From CAYNXB01 sp964401045 (GTDB taxonomy: Bacteria; Pseudomonadota; Alphaproteobacteria; Sphingomonadales; Sphingomonadaceae), in the NCBI GenBank assembly GCA_964401045.1, contig CAYNXB010000007.1, positions 1 to 64,000 of the forward strand: a DNA stretch of 64,000 nt. Reading direction: 5' to 3'. A model generated the notes under the pieces. It saw only the letters and a program-made list of their open reading frames with translations, had not been told where the DNA came from and searched no databases. Positions 46,152-55,449 of this stretch are shown one piece after another; position 1 is the stretch's first letter; each line of letters begins with the position of its first letter. A program made the position numbers and the translations under genes.

Positions 46152-46790
46152 TCAAGCCTGGCCGACGCCCGCCACCTCCTCGAAGCGCGCCTCGATGCGC
46201 ATCCGCACCGCTTCGGCCACATGGTTGGCATCGAGCTTGGTCATCATGTTCGCACGATGGATTTCGACCGTGCGGGGGCTGATACCGAGCGCGCGCGCGA
46301 TCTCCTTGTTGCTGCGCCCGTGCGCGAGCCATTCGAGCACCTCGCGTTCGCGCCCGCTCAGAATGGCGATCCGCTCTCTTGCTGCCAGCATGCGCCGGTG
46401 CATGCCGGCCTGCAGCGCGGCCTCCCCCGCCACCCGCGCAAGAGCGATCGCCAGCCGATCTTCGTGACAAGGCAGTTCGAGGAAATCGAGCGCGCCCTGC
46501 TTGATGCCCTCGACCACTTGATCGGTCGTCGGACTTTCGTCCGCGAGGATCAGCGGCAGCCAGACGCCGGCTTCCCCCAGCATGGCGAGTGTTTCGGCCG
46601 CCTCGCCCGGATGATCACCATCCAGCGAGTCATGAACCACGAGGATGCCGTCGCGCGGCGGTCTCTCCGCCAATTCCTCAAGGTTAGAATAGACTTCGGC
46701 GTGGTGGCCAAGATCGTAGGCGATACGCGCCAATTGCGCCCGCCTGCGGCTGTCCCCATCGACAATGTGGAGTCTGTATCGCTGTTCCAT
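46152..46790 (-). CDS. LuxR-type response regulator with degenerate receiver
   Basis: 212 residues from the ATG at 46790. Receiver-like domain with an acidic pair (Asp11, Asp13) and a candidate phospho-acceptor Asp54 (VVHDSLDG), but the conserved Lys of the D-F-L-T-K-P motif is replaced (DFLELPC), so normal phosphorylation-driven switching is doubtful. The C-terminal HTH is standard LuxR/FixJ: LSGREREVLEWLAHGRSNKEIARALGISPRTVEIHR. It lies between clpB and the Anbu gene, same strand as both, with a perfect palindrome upstream. Confidence 0.88.
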   Translation of the reverse strand: MEQRYRLHIVDGDSRRRAQLARIAYDLGHHAEVYSNLEELAERPPRDGILVVHDSLDGDHPGEAAETLAMLGEAGVWLPLILADESPTTDQVVEGIKQGALDFLELPCHEDRLAIALARVAGEAALQAGMHRRMLAARERIAILSGREREVLEWLAHGRSNKEIARALGISPRTVEIHRANMMTKLDANHVAEAVRMRIEARFEEVAGVGQA

Positions 46791-46833
46791 TGCCCAATGC
46801 TGCCGCGGCCGGACACAGCCGGCACGGCGCAAC

Positions 46834-46850
46834 GGCTCGAAGTTCGAGCC
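46834..46850. promoter_or_regulatory. 17-bp perfect inverted repeat upstream of the LuxR-type gene
   Basis: GGCTCGAA-G-TTCGAGCC, 44 bases before the regulator start. Its symmetry and place suggest an operator, perhaps for the regulator itself. Confidence 0.5.
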
Positions 46851-46933
46851 ATTCGGGCCTCAATGCGACTGTTTTTGCCCGGGGGGGCATCCCTCCAAAG
46901 TGGAGCAAACTCCGTATTGGTGCGGATCGGGCA

Positions 46934-46958
46934 AACGCCTAACGGCGAGGTAGGCGTT
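46934..46958 (-). terminator. Inverted repeat after the Anbu gene, possible terminator
   Basis: AACGCCTA and TAGGCGTT pair perfectly around a nine-base loop, starting just after the Anbu stop. On the minus strand only a short T run (GTTT) follows, so termination may be weak. Confidence 0.45.
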
Positions 46959-46959
46959 C

Positions 46960-47706
46960 CTACTTACTGTCGTCGAAGCTGTAGTCCGGCAGCCCGTAGA
47001 ACGCCTGGCGCAAGGCGTCGCTCCAGCTCGATGAGATCGCCTGGTAATAGGTATCGGTGTGATCGACCCGCCGTTCATGCCGGGGTTCGAAGCGGTCACG
47101 CTCGATCACCATCAGGTCGAGCGGCATACCGACCGAGAGATTGGCCTTGAGGGTGGAATCGAAGCTCACCATCAGCAGCTTGACCGCGTCCTCGAAGCTC
47201 ATCTGCCGGTCATAGCCGCGGATCAGGATCGGGCGGCCGTACTTGGTCTCGCCGATCTGGAAGAACGGCGTGTCGAAGCTCGCCTCGATGAAGTTGCCTT
47301 CGGGGTAGATCATGAACAGGCGCGGCTCCATGCCCTTGATCTGCCCTGCGAGGATGATCGAAGCGGTAAAGCGGCTCTTGCCCTCCTGCCCGTTCTCCAG
47401 CTGGGTATCCCGCACGACATCGCGCAGCAGCTTGCCGATCGTCACGGCGACCTGGAACATCGTCGGTGCCTCGAGCAGCGAGTTATGCCGATCCTCCGGC
47501 GTCTTCGATCGCTCCTCCAGCTCGCTGATGACCGCCTGGGTGGTGGCGAGATTGCCAGCAGTCATGATAGAGATAATCCGCTCTCCCGGGGTCGACCAGG
47601 TGAACATCTTGCGGAACACCGAGATATTATCGACGCCCGAATTGGTGCGCGTGTCGCTCATCAGCACGAGCCCGTGATCGAGCATGATTCCTACGCAATA
47701 GGTCAA
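46960..47706 (-). CDS. Anbu-type proteasome-like peptidase
   Basis: 248 residues of the proteasome beta fold, Anbu group (ancestral beta subunit). The ATG exposes Thr2, the catalytic N-terminal nucleophile after Met removal, and the partner residues Asp18 (MSDTRTN) and Lys33 (FRKMFTW) are in place. GQEGKSRFTASIILAGQIKG and YPEGNFIEA continue the fold. The long C-terminal extension (SWSDALRQAFYGLPDYSFDDSK) is typical. It occurs next to the transglutaminase, alpha-E and ATP-grasp genes, a known comparative-genomic association; substrates are unknown. Confidence 0.93.
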   Translation of the reverse strand: MTYCVGIMLDHGLVLMSDTRTNSGVDNISVFRKMFTWSTPGERIISIMTAGNLATTQAVISELEERSKTPEDRHNSLLEAPTMFQVAVTIGKLLRDVVRDTQLENGQEGKSRFTASIILAGQIKGMEPRLFMIYPEGNFIEASFDTPFFQIGETKYGRPILIRGYDRQMSFEDAVKLLMVSFDSTLKANLSVGMPLDLMVIERDRFEPRHERRVDHTDTYYQAISSSWSDALRQAFYGLPDYSFDDSK

Positions 47707-47730
47707 CTCAGCTTCCCCGAAAGTTCCAGT

Positions 47731-47810
47731 TCGTCATTGCGAGCGGCGAAGCAATCCCGCGCCCAGCGTGCAACCAGGATTGCGTTGTCGCCACGCTCCC
47801 CGCAATGATG
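47731..47810. repeat. Palindromic dispersed repeat, copy 2
   Basis: Left arm CGTCATTGCGAGCG then GCGAAGCAATCC; right arm GGATTGCG, GTCGCC, CGCTCCCCGCAATGATG is its inverted partner with small bulges. It fills the 120-base gap between the transglutaminase and Anbu genes and could fold as a long hairpin in their shared transcript. Its left arm matches the element at 14857-14923. Confidence 0.78.
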
Positions 47811-47826
47811 GCGGCGGAGATTTCAA

Positions 47827-48642
47827 CTATTGTTCGACGACCTGCTGCTCGACCGCGAGTTCGACGTGCAAGTCCTGCTGGACCGCACCGTAGCTGATCC
47901 CTGTCACCGGCGCGGCGTCCCTGTAGTCGCGGCCTGTCGCCACGCGCACGTAGCGCGGATCGGGGCTGATACCGTTCGAGATGTCGAACCCGACCCAGCC
48001 GAGGTTCTGCACCCACGCCTCGGCCCAGGCATGGGTTGCCTCCTGATCAATGCGATCGTTCATCATCAGGTAGCCGCTGACGTAGCGCGCCGGCACGTCG
48101 AGGGCCCGCGCTGCCGCGATGAAGATGTGCGCGTGATCCTGGCACACGCCGCAGCCGCCAGCGAGCGCCTGCTCGGCTGAGGTATCGACCGCCGTCGCGC
48201 CGGTGCGATAGGCAACGTCCTCGCGGATCGCGCCGGAGAGGTTGTGCAGCGTCTCGACCATCCCGCTCGCACCGCGCGGCACTTTGGCGATGAGTGCGCG
48301 GATCATCGGGCCCGGCTCAGTCAGCGGCGTGCGCCCGAGGAATCCCCACAGCGGCATGTGCCCCGAATGGCGCCCGATCACCCCCGCGTTGTCCTCGGTA
48401 TCGACGGTGCCCGCGGAGGTGATCTCGACCTCGGTCGCACCGGGCTCGACCGAAACCAGCGTCACATGGTTGAAGTTCTGGTCATCGTAGGCGAGTTCCT
48501 CGCGCGCACCGCGATACTCCATCGTCCAGTCGAGGATGTGCTGACCCTGCGTCGACTTGGGCGTCAGCCGCAGACGCTGCAGCCCGTGTGCGATCGGCTC
48601 GGCAAAACGGTAGTGTGTGGTATGTCGGATGGAGAGGCGCAT
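47827..48642 (-). CDS. Transglutaminase-like cysteine protease family protein
   Basis: 271 residues. N-terminal bacterial transglutaminase-like beta domain (RHTTHYRFAEPIAHGLQRLRLTP), then the catalytic core with Cys167 (GVCQDHAHIF), His204 (THAWAEAW) and Asp220 (WVGFDISNG). Such enzymes may cleave or form amide/isopeptide bonds. It stands two bases downstream of the alpha-E gene, in the same unit as the ATP-grasp protein, consistent with processing of a peptide modification. Confidence 0.92.
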   Translation of the reverse strand: MRLSIRHTTHYRFAEPIAHGLQRLRLTPKSTQGQHILDWTMEYRGAREELAYDDQNFNHVTLVSVEPGATEVEITSAGTVDTEDNAGVIGRHSGHMPLWGFLGRTPLTEPGPMIRALIAKVPRGASGMVETLHNLSGAIREDVAYRTGATAVDTSAEQALAGGCGVCQDHAHIFIAAARALDVPARYVSGYLMMNDRIDQEATHAWAEAWVQNLGWVGFDISNGISPDPRYVRVATGRDYRDAAPVTGISYGAVQQDLHVELAVEQQVVEQ

Positions 48643-48644
48643 GA

Positions 48645-49592
48645 TCAGCCGGTGAAGCGATAGTCTAGGGCGATCGCATCGGCGATCGCGCGGTTCGAAG
48701 CGATGAATTCAAGTACGAACTGGTGCAGCCCGCGATCGAAGATCGCCTGGATCGTCAATGCCGACAGGCGCTGGTCGGCCTCCCGCATCAGCTCATTGGA
48801 CCGGGCTTCCTGCCCGTGGAAGCGCGCCAGCTCGGCAAGGTTGTTGCGCAGCGCCGCGTAGCAGAACGCCAGGCTGCGCGGGAACCGCTCGTCCAGAATC
48901 AGGAACTCGGCGATCCCCCGCGGGTCCATCTGCCCGGCGTTGAGCCAGCGGTAGGCGCGCTCCGCGGAGAGCGAACGCAGCACGGTGTCCCATTGCCCGG
49001 TGTCGAGGCTCGAGCCGACATAGGCGAGGCTCGGCAGCAGCAGGTAGTATTTGACGTCGAGGATACGCGCGGTGTTGTCGGCCCGCTCAATGAACGACGC
49101 GGAACGGGCGAAGCTGTAGATTTCGTTGCGCAGCATCGAGCCGTAGGTGGCGCCGCGCACGAGCGTCGCCTCGCGCCGGATCGCGGACAGCACAGCGCCG
49201 AGGTTGCCTTCGCGCACCGGGCGCGCCAGCAGCTCGGTGAGCGTCATGTATGCTTCGTTGACCGCCTCCCATACTTCGGCGGTAATCGACGAGCGGCACA
49301 GGCGCGCATTGGTACGCGCCGCCTCGATCGTGGCGAGCACATTGTCGGGGTTGTCCTTCTCGCGCAGGACGAAATTGCACACTTGGTAGAGGCTGTATTC
49401 GCCGCCGTGGAGCGCATCGTAGCGGGCGCGATGGCCGAGCGTGGTGATGACCGATTTCCATTCCTCGGTCGCTTCCTCCACCCCGCGCGTCAACGCCATG
49501 CGGAAGCCGGCCTCGAGCAGCCGGGCGGTGTTCTCCGCCCGCTCGAGATAGCGGAACATCCAGAAGATGTCGTTGCCGGTTCGCCCTAACAT
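48645..49592 (-). CDS. Alpha-E domain protein (COG2307)
   Basis: 315 residues, almost entirely helical. MLGRTGNDIFWMFRYLERAENTARLLEAGFRM is the conserved start and FIERADNTARILDVKYYLLLPS a second copy of the E-R-A-[ED]-N-T-A-R motif. Function is unknown; it almost always accompanies the circularly permuted ATP-grasp protein, and its start overlaps that gene's stop (TGATG), suggesting they act together. Confidence 0.93.
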   Translation of the reverse strand: MLGRTGNDIFWMFRYLERAENTARLLEAGFRMALTRGVEEATEEWKSVITTLGHRARYDALHGGEYSLYQVCNFVLREKDNPDNVLATIEAARTNARLCRSSITAEVWEAVNEAYMTLTELLARPVREGNLGAVLSAIRREATLVRGATYGSMLRNEIYSFARSASFIERADNTARILDVKYYLLLPSLAYVGSSLDTGQWDTVLRSLSAERAYRWLNAGQMDPRGIAEFLILDERFPRSLAFCYAALRNNLAELARFHGQEARSNELMREADQRLSALTIQAIFDRGLHQFVLEFIASNRAIADAIALDYRFTG

Positions 49593-51022
49593 CAGTCGGC
49601 CAGCACCCAGCTGTCTTTCGTGCCGCCGCCCTGGCTGGAGTTGACCACCAGGCTGCCTTTCTTGAGCGCCACGCGGGTAAGCCCGCCGGGAGTAATCTCG
49701 ATCCCGCCGGGTGAAACCAGCACGAACGGCCGCAAGTCGACGTGGCGCGGCGCGAGGCCGCTGCGGGTGAACACCGGGCAGGTGCTCAGCGCGAGCGTCG
49801 GCTGGGCGATGTAGTTGTCCGGCCTGGCCTCGATCTTGTGGCGGAACTCGGCCAGCTCCCGCTTGCTGGCGGCGGGGCCCACCAGCATGCCGTATCCGCC
49901 CGAGCCATGGACTTCCTTCACCACCAGTTCGCTCAGGTGATCGAGCACGTACTTGCGGCTGTCCGGATCGGCGCAGCGCCAGGTTTCGACATTGGGCAGC
50001 AGAGGGCGCTCGCCGGTGTAGAACTCGACGATCTGCGGCATGAACGAATAGATCGCCTTGTCGTCCGAGATGCCGGTACCCGGCGCGTTGGCGATCGTGA
50101 TCTTGCCGGCGCGATAAACGTCCATGATGCCCGGCACGCCGAGCACGCTGTCCGGCTTGAAGGTCAGCGGATCGAGGTAATCGTCATCGACCCGGCGGTA
50201 GAGAACGTCGATCGGCTGATAGCCCGATGTCGTGCGCATCTGCACCCGGCCGTCGACCACCCGCAGGTCGCTGCTCTCGACCAGCTCCGCCCCCATCTGG
50301 TCGGCGAGGAACGCATGCTCGAAATATGCGCTGTTGTAGATGCCCGGCGTGAGCACCGCGACCACGGGGTTGCTTCCGGCGCCGGCGGGCGCACAGGCAG
50401 CGAGGCTTTTCGCCAGGCGGCGTGGATAGTCCGACACCGGCTGCACCCGCACACGCTGGAACAGCTCGGGGAACATCGCCATCATCGTCTCGCGGTTCTG
50501 CAACATGTACGAAACGCCGCTCGGCGTGCGCGCGTTGTCCTCCAGCACGAAGAAATCATCCGGGCCCGTGCGCACGAGGTCGATTCCGACGACGTGGGTG
50601 TAGACGTTGCCCGGCGGGGTGAAGCCAACCATTTGCGGCAACCAGGCGGGGTTGTTCCGGAACAGGCGCTCCGGTAGCCGGCCAGAGCGGATGATCTCCT
50701 GCCGGTGATAGAGGTCATGCATGAACGCATTGATCGCGCGCACCCGCTGCTCGATCCCGCGCTCGAGCCGCCGCCACTCTGACGCAGTGACGATCCGGGG
50801 GATGATATCGAACGGGATCAGCCGCTCCTCCGCCGCATCCTCGCCATAGACGTTGAAGGTGATGCCGGTGAGGCGGAAGAAGCGCTCGGCCTCGGCGCCC
50901 TTGCGGCGGACCCACCCGCTATCCTGCTGGTCGAGCCATTGGCGATAGGCGCGATAAGCCTCGCGCACGGGCCCCCCCGGCTCGCCCATCTCATCGAACG
51001 AAGTGCGCGCCAGGCTGCTCAA
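49592..51022 (-). CDS. Circularly permuted type-2 ATP-grasp protein (COG2308)
   Basis: 476 residues; family expected to form amide bonds through an acyl-phosphate. Conserved segments: FRLTGITFNVYG, IPFDIIPRIV, RAINAFMHDLYH, GFTPPGNVYTHVVGIDLVRTGPDDFFVLEDNARTPSGVSYML, KEVHGSGGYGMLVGP and LRPFVLVSPG. A TTG at 51022 with AGGGGGA upstream is the likely start; ATG at 50989 is an alternative. First gene of the cluster with alpha-E, transglutaminase and Anbu. Confidence 0.92.
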   Translation of the reverse strand: MSSLARTSFDEMGEPGGPVREAYRAYRQWLDQQDSGWVRRKGAEAERFFRLTGITFNVYGEDAAEERLIPFDIIPRIVTASEWRRLERGIEQRVRAINAFMHDLYHRQEIIRSGRLPERLFRNNPAWLPQMVGFTPPGNVYTHVVGIDLVRTGPDDFFVLEDNARTPSGVSYMLQNRETMMAMFPELFQRVRVQPVSDYPRRLAKSLAACAPAGAGSNPVVAVLTPGIYNSAYFEHAFLADQMGAELVESSDLRVVDGRVQMRTTSGYQPIDVLYRRVDDDYLDPLTFKPDSVLGVPGIMDVYRAGKITIANAPGTGISDDKAIYSFMPQIVEFYTGERPLLPNVETWRCADPDSRKYVLDHLSELVVKEVHGSGGYGMLVGPAASKRELAEFRHKIEARPDNYIAQPTLALSTCPVFTRSGLAPRHVDLRPFVLVSPGGIEITPGGLTRVALKKGSLVVNSSQGGGTKDSWVLAD

Positions 51023-51113
51023 TCATCCCCCTAATGCTGCAGTGCAACATGGCACGCGCAGTCCTAACTGCCAAGAGGCGGCCTTTTGCGTGCCCAAAAA
51101 TGAGCAAACGGGG

Positions 51114-51932
51114 TCAGTCGGCGTCGAGTTCCCGCAAAACGGCGCGGATGCATTCGTGCGAATCGGCGAAACCGAGGTGCGAGCAGCGCAGCGCTATCGC
51201 GCGGTCACGCTCACCCGGTCGCCCGCAGGCGGCGCGCGGGTGGACGATCCCGTCGCGCGGGCTCCACAGTGCCACGGTTTCGACCGGCGGCTTCTCGCAC
51301 AAGTTGCCCACCATCGGCGGATCTTCGACCGAATGACCGGTGATCATCTCGTAGATGCGCCACACGTTGTTATCGTGGCGGTCGCCCGAGAATGGCGAAC
51401 CCATCGTGATCACTTTGGCGATTGCTTCCGGGTGCAGCTTGGCAAGCTCGCGCGCGAACACTCCGCCGAGGCTCCAGCCGACCAGCACCACCTGCTCTCC
51501 GCTGCGCGCGTGGATATCGAGCAGCCGCTTGCCGAGGAATTCGAAGTTCTCCTGCTTCGGCCCGAAATTGAAGCCGAGGCCCCAGCGCTTGGCGGTGTGA
51601 CCAGCCCGTTCGAGCTGCTGCGCCATGTAGCGCATGCGCAACGGATGAGTGCCGAACCCCGGCAGGAGCATCGCCTGGCGCGGATGCTTCGCCGGTTCGA
51701 CATCGAAATCGCTGAAGTGCTGGGCGATGAGTTCGGCGACATGGCCGAACTCGCCAAAGAAGTGGCGCGCCTTCGGTCCGCGCGCGCTTTCCGGCCGCGG
51801 CCGCCGCAGCAGCTCGACCCGGCGCGCGGCCGCGCCCCCCAAGGCGGCGATGCGCTGGGCCAGCTCTCCCGTCCCTGGATTCGATACCGTTGCCATGCGC
51901 GCTCCGTTACCAGCGGTCGGGTTCGCAGTCAT
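51114..51932 (-). CDS. Alpha/beta hydrolase
   Basis: About 272 residues. QAMLLPGFGTHPLRMRYMAQQL starts the core, VLVGWSLGGVFARELA holds the nucleophile Ser elbow, and SPRDGIVHP gives the Asp region, with a late HLGFADSHECI His. Start may be the ATG at 51932 or 51896. Substrate unknown. It ends 91 bases before the ATP-grasp gene start on the same strand, but belongs to a separate gene upstream of it. Confidence 0.85.
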   Translation of the reverse strand: MTANPTAGNGARMATVSNPGTGELAQRIAALGGAAARRVELLRRPRPESARGPKARHFFGEFGHVAELIAQHFSDFDVEPAKHPRQAMLLPGFGTHPLRMRYMAQQLERAGHTAKRWGLGFNFGPKQENFEFLGKRLLDIHARSGEQVVLVGWSLGGVFARELAKLHPEAIAKVITMGSPFSGDRHDNNVWRIYEMITGHSVEDPPMVGNLCEKPPVETVALWSPRDGIVHPRAACGRPGERDRAIALRCSHLGFADSHECIRAVLRELDAD

Positions 51933-51990
51933 CAAACTGCAACAGATGACCCTTCGCTGTCATTAACGGCGAGCGTGCGCTTGGTTTCCT

Positions 51991-52551
51991 TCAGTTTTTT
52001 GCGGTGCATTCGCCGATGCGGCGCGAATCGACCTGCATCTTGAAGTGACTCTTGCCACCTCCGGGCACGCCGGGCAGCGCCTGGTCGAGCTCCATCACCA
52101 TATGCGTTTGCTCGCGCCCGATCTGGCCGGTGAGCTGCATGTTGGAGGTCGAACCGTCCGGGTTCTTGCACGCCATCTCCGCATCGACATTGCCGCCGGA
52201 GACATCGAACTTGCTGTAGCTGCAGCTCTCGTTCTCCGGCGTCTGGATCATCTGCTTGGCGGCGTTCTGCGCATCCTCGGCGGTAACGCAGTGCCGGGTG
52301 GTCGTGGTCATCGACTTTTGCATCATCTTCTTCATCTGCGCGGTGTCGACGCCGGCCATTTCCGGCAGCTCCATTTCGAGCAGCTGCACCTTGCTCTCAT
52401 ACTGGCCCGGCCGCGGAGTGACCGCACCCGCGGCTTCGGCGGCGACTTCGCGCGTCGTGATCTTGCCGTCGCCATCGGCATCGGCGTCGCCGCTGCCGCA
52501 TCCCGCCAGGGCAATCGCCGCCGCCAGCGCCACGAACGTCACCTTGTTCAT
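51991..52551 (-). CDS. DUF3617 lipoprotein with an EF-hand-like motif
   Basis: 186 residues. Lipobox IALAGCGS gives a lipidated Cys18. Directly after it lies DADADGDGKITTREV, which matches the loop of a calcium-binding EF-hand (D-x-D-G-D-G-x-I-x-x-x-E). The rest is the DUF3617 fold with PRPGQYES near the start and a pair of cysteines (HCVTAEDA, ENESCSYSKF). Function unknown; many sphingomonads carry several such proteins. Confidence 0.85.
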   Translation of the reverse strand: MNKVTFVALAAAIALAGCGSGDADADGDGKITTREVAAEAAGAVTPRPGQYESKVQLLEMELPEMAGVDTAQMKKMMQKSMTTTTRHCVTAEDAQNAAKQMIQTPENESCSYSKFDVSGGNVDAEMACKNPDGSTSNMQLTGQIGREQTHMVMELDQALPGVPGGGKSHFKMQVDSRRIGECTAKN

Positions 52552-52649
52552 CGATCGTCTCCCCCCGTGCGATGCGAGCCCGCCGGGAGCGTATCAAGCC
52601 GCGCCCGGCCTGCCAACGGCCCGTTGCGGAACGCAATGGGAACAGCCAT

Positions 52650-54827
<2,178 letters not shown>

Positions 54828-54870
54828 CCTTATTGCGCGGCGCGAGCCGGTGGTTTAGCGAGGCGCGCCC

Positions 54871-55449
54871 ATGGTCGCCTCCCGCGCATTGTCGAAGCCC
54901 AGTCTGCTCCTTCTTTGCCTGGCGGCCGCTTGCCAGCCAGCGAAGCCCGATGCTGCCGCGTTTGAGCGGATCGATCTCGATGCGCCGGTCGAGCGGGCGA
55001 AGGGGCACGACGGAGGGCTGCCTGACGCTACCGGCGCCGCGTGGGAATTCGCGCCCGACAGCAAGTCGGTGCGTTTCGCCAATCCGGCGGGCGAGCCGTT
55101 GCTGTCGATCGCCTGTTACCTGCCGCCGGACGCGCCGCCGCGCATTCGCTTCGTGCAGTTCGCGCACGCGCAACCGGGGGCCAAGGCGCTGTTCGCGATG
55201 GTCGGCAACCTGCGGGTGGCGCGGGTGGCGATGGATGCCCGGCTGCAGGACAAGCGCTGGCTCTGGGTCGGCAGTGAGCCGGCCGACGCGAACAAGCTCG
55301 AAGCGCTGATGGGCACGCGCGAAGTGATCGCGACGATGCCGGGCGGCGGGGAGATCAAGCTCGCGGGAAGTCCGTTGCCGCGCCAGCTGATCGAGAGCTG
55401 CCGGGCGCGGTCTAAGCCGGCCCCGCTCCCGCTTGCTTCGCCAGATTGA
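54871..55449 (+). CDS. Putative lipoprotein of unknown function
   Basis: 192 residues. Signal peptide with lipobox LAAACQPA (Cys21). The mature protein has a DATGAAWEFAPDSKSVRFANPAGEPLLSIAC segment seen in small sphingomonad lipoproteins; I know no named domain. It follows uvrB on the same strand by 43 bases. Its last 38 bases overlap the convergent DsbD-like gene. Confidence 0.75.
   Translation: MVASRALSKPSLLLLCLAAACQPAKPDAAAFERIDLDAPVERAKGHDGGLPDATGAAWEFAPDSKSVRFANPAGEPLLSIACYLPPDAPPRIRFVQFAHAQPGAKALFAMVGNLRVARVAMDARLQDKRWLWVGSEPADANKLEALMGTREVIATMPGGGEIKLAGSPLPRQLIESCRARSKPAPLPLASPD

Noticed and set aside
46868..46886. TGCCC/GGGCA pairing around a G run beside a T tract
   Set aside because: The T tract is on the wrong side for a terminator on the minus strand and no plus-strand gene needs one.
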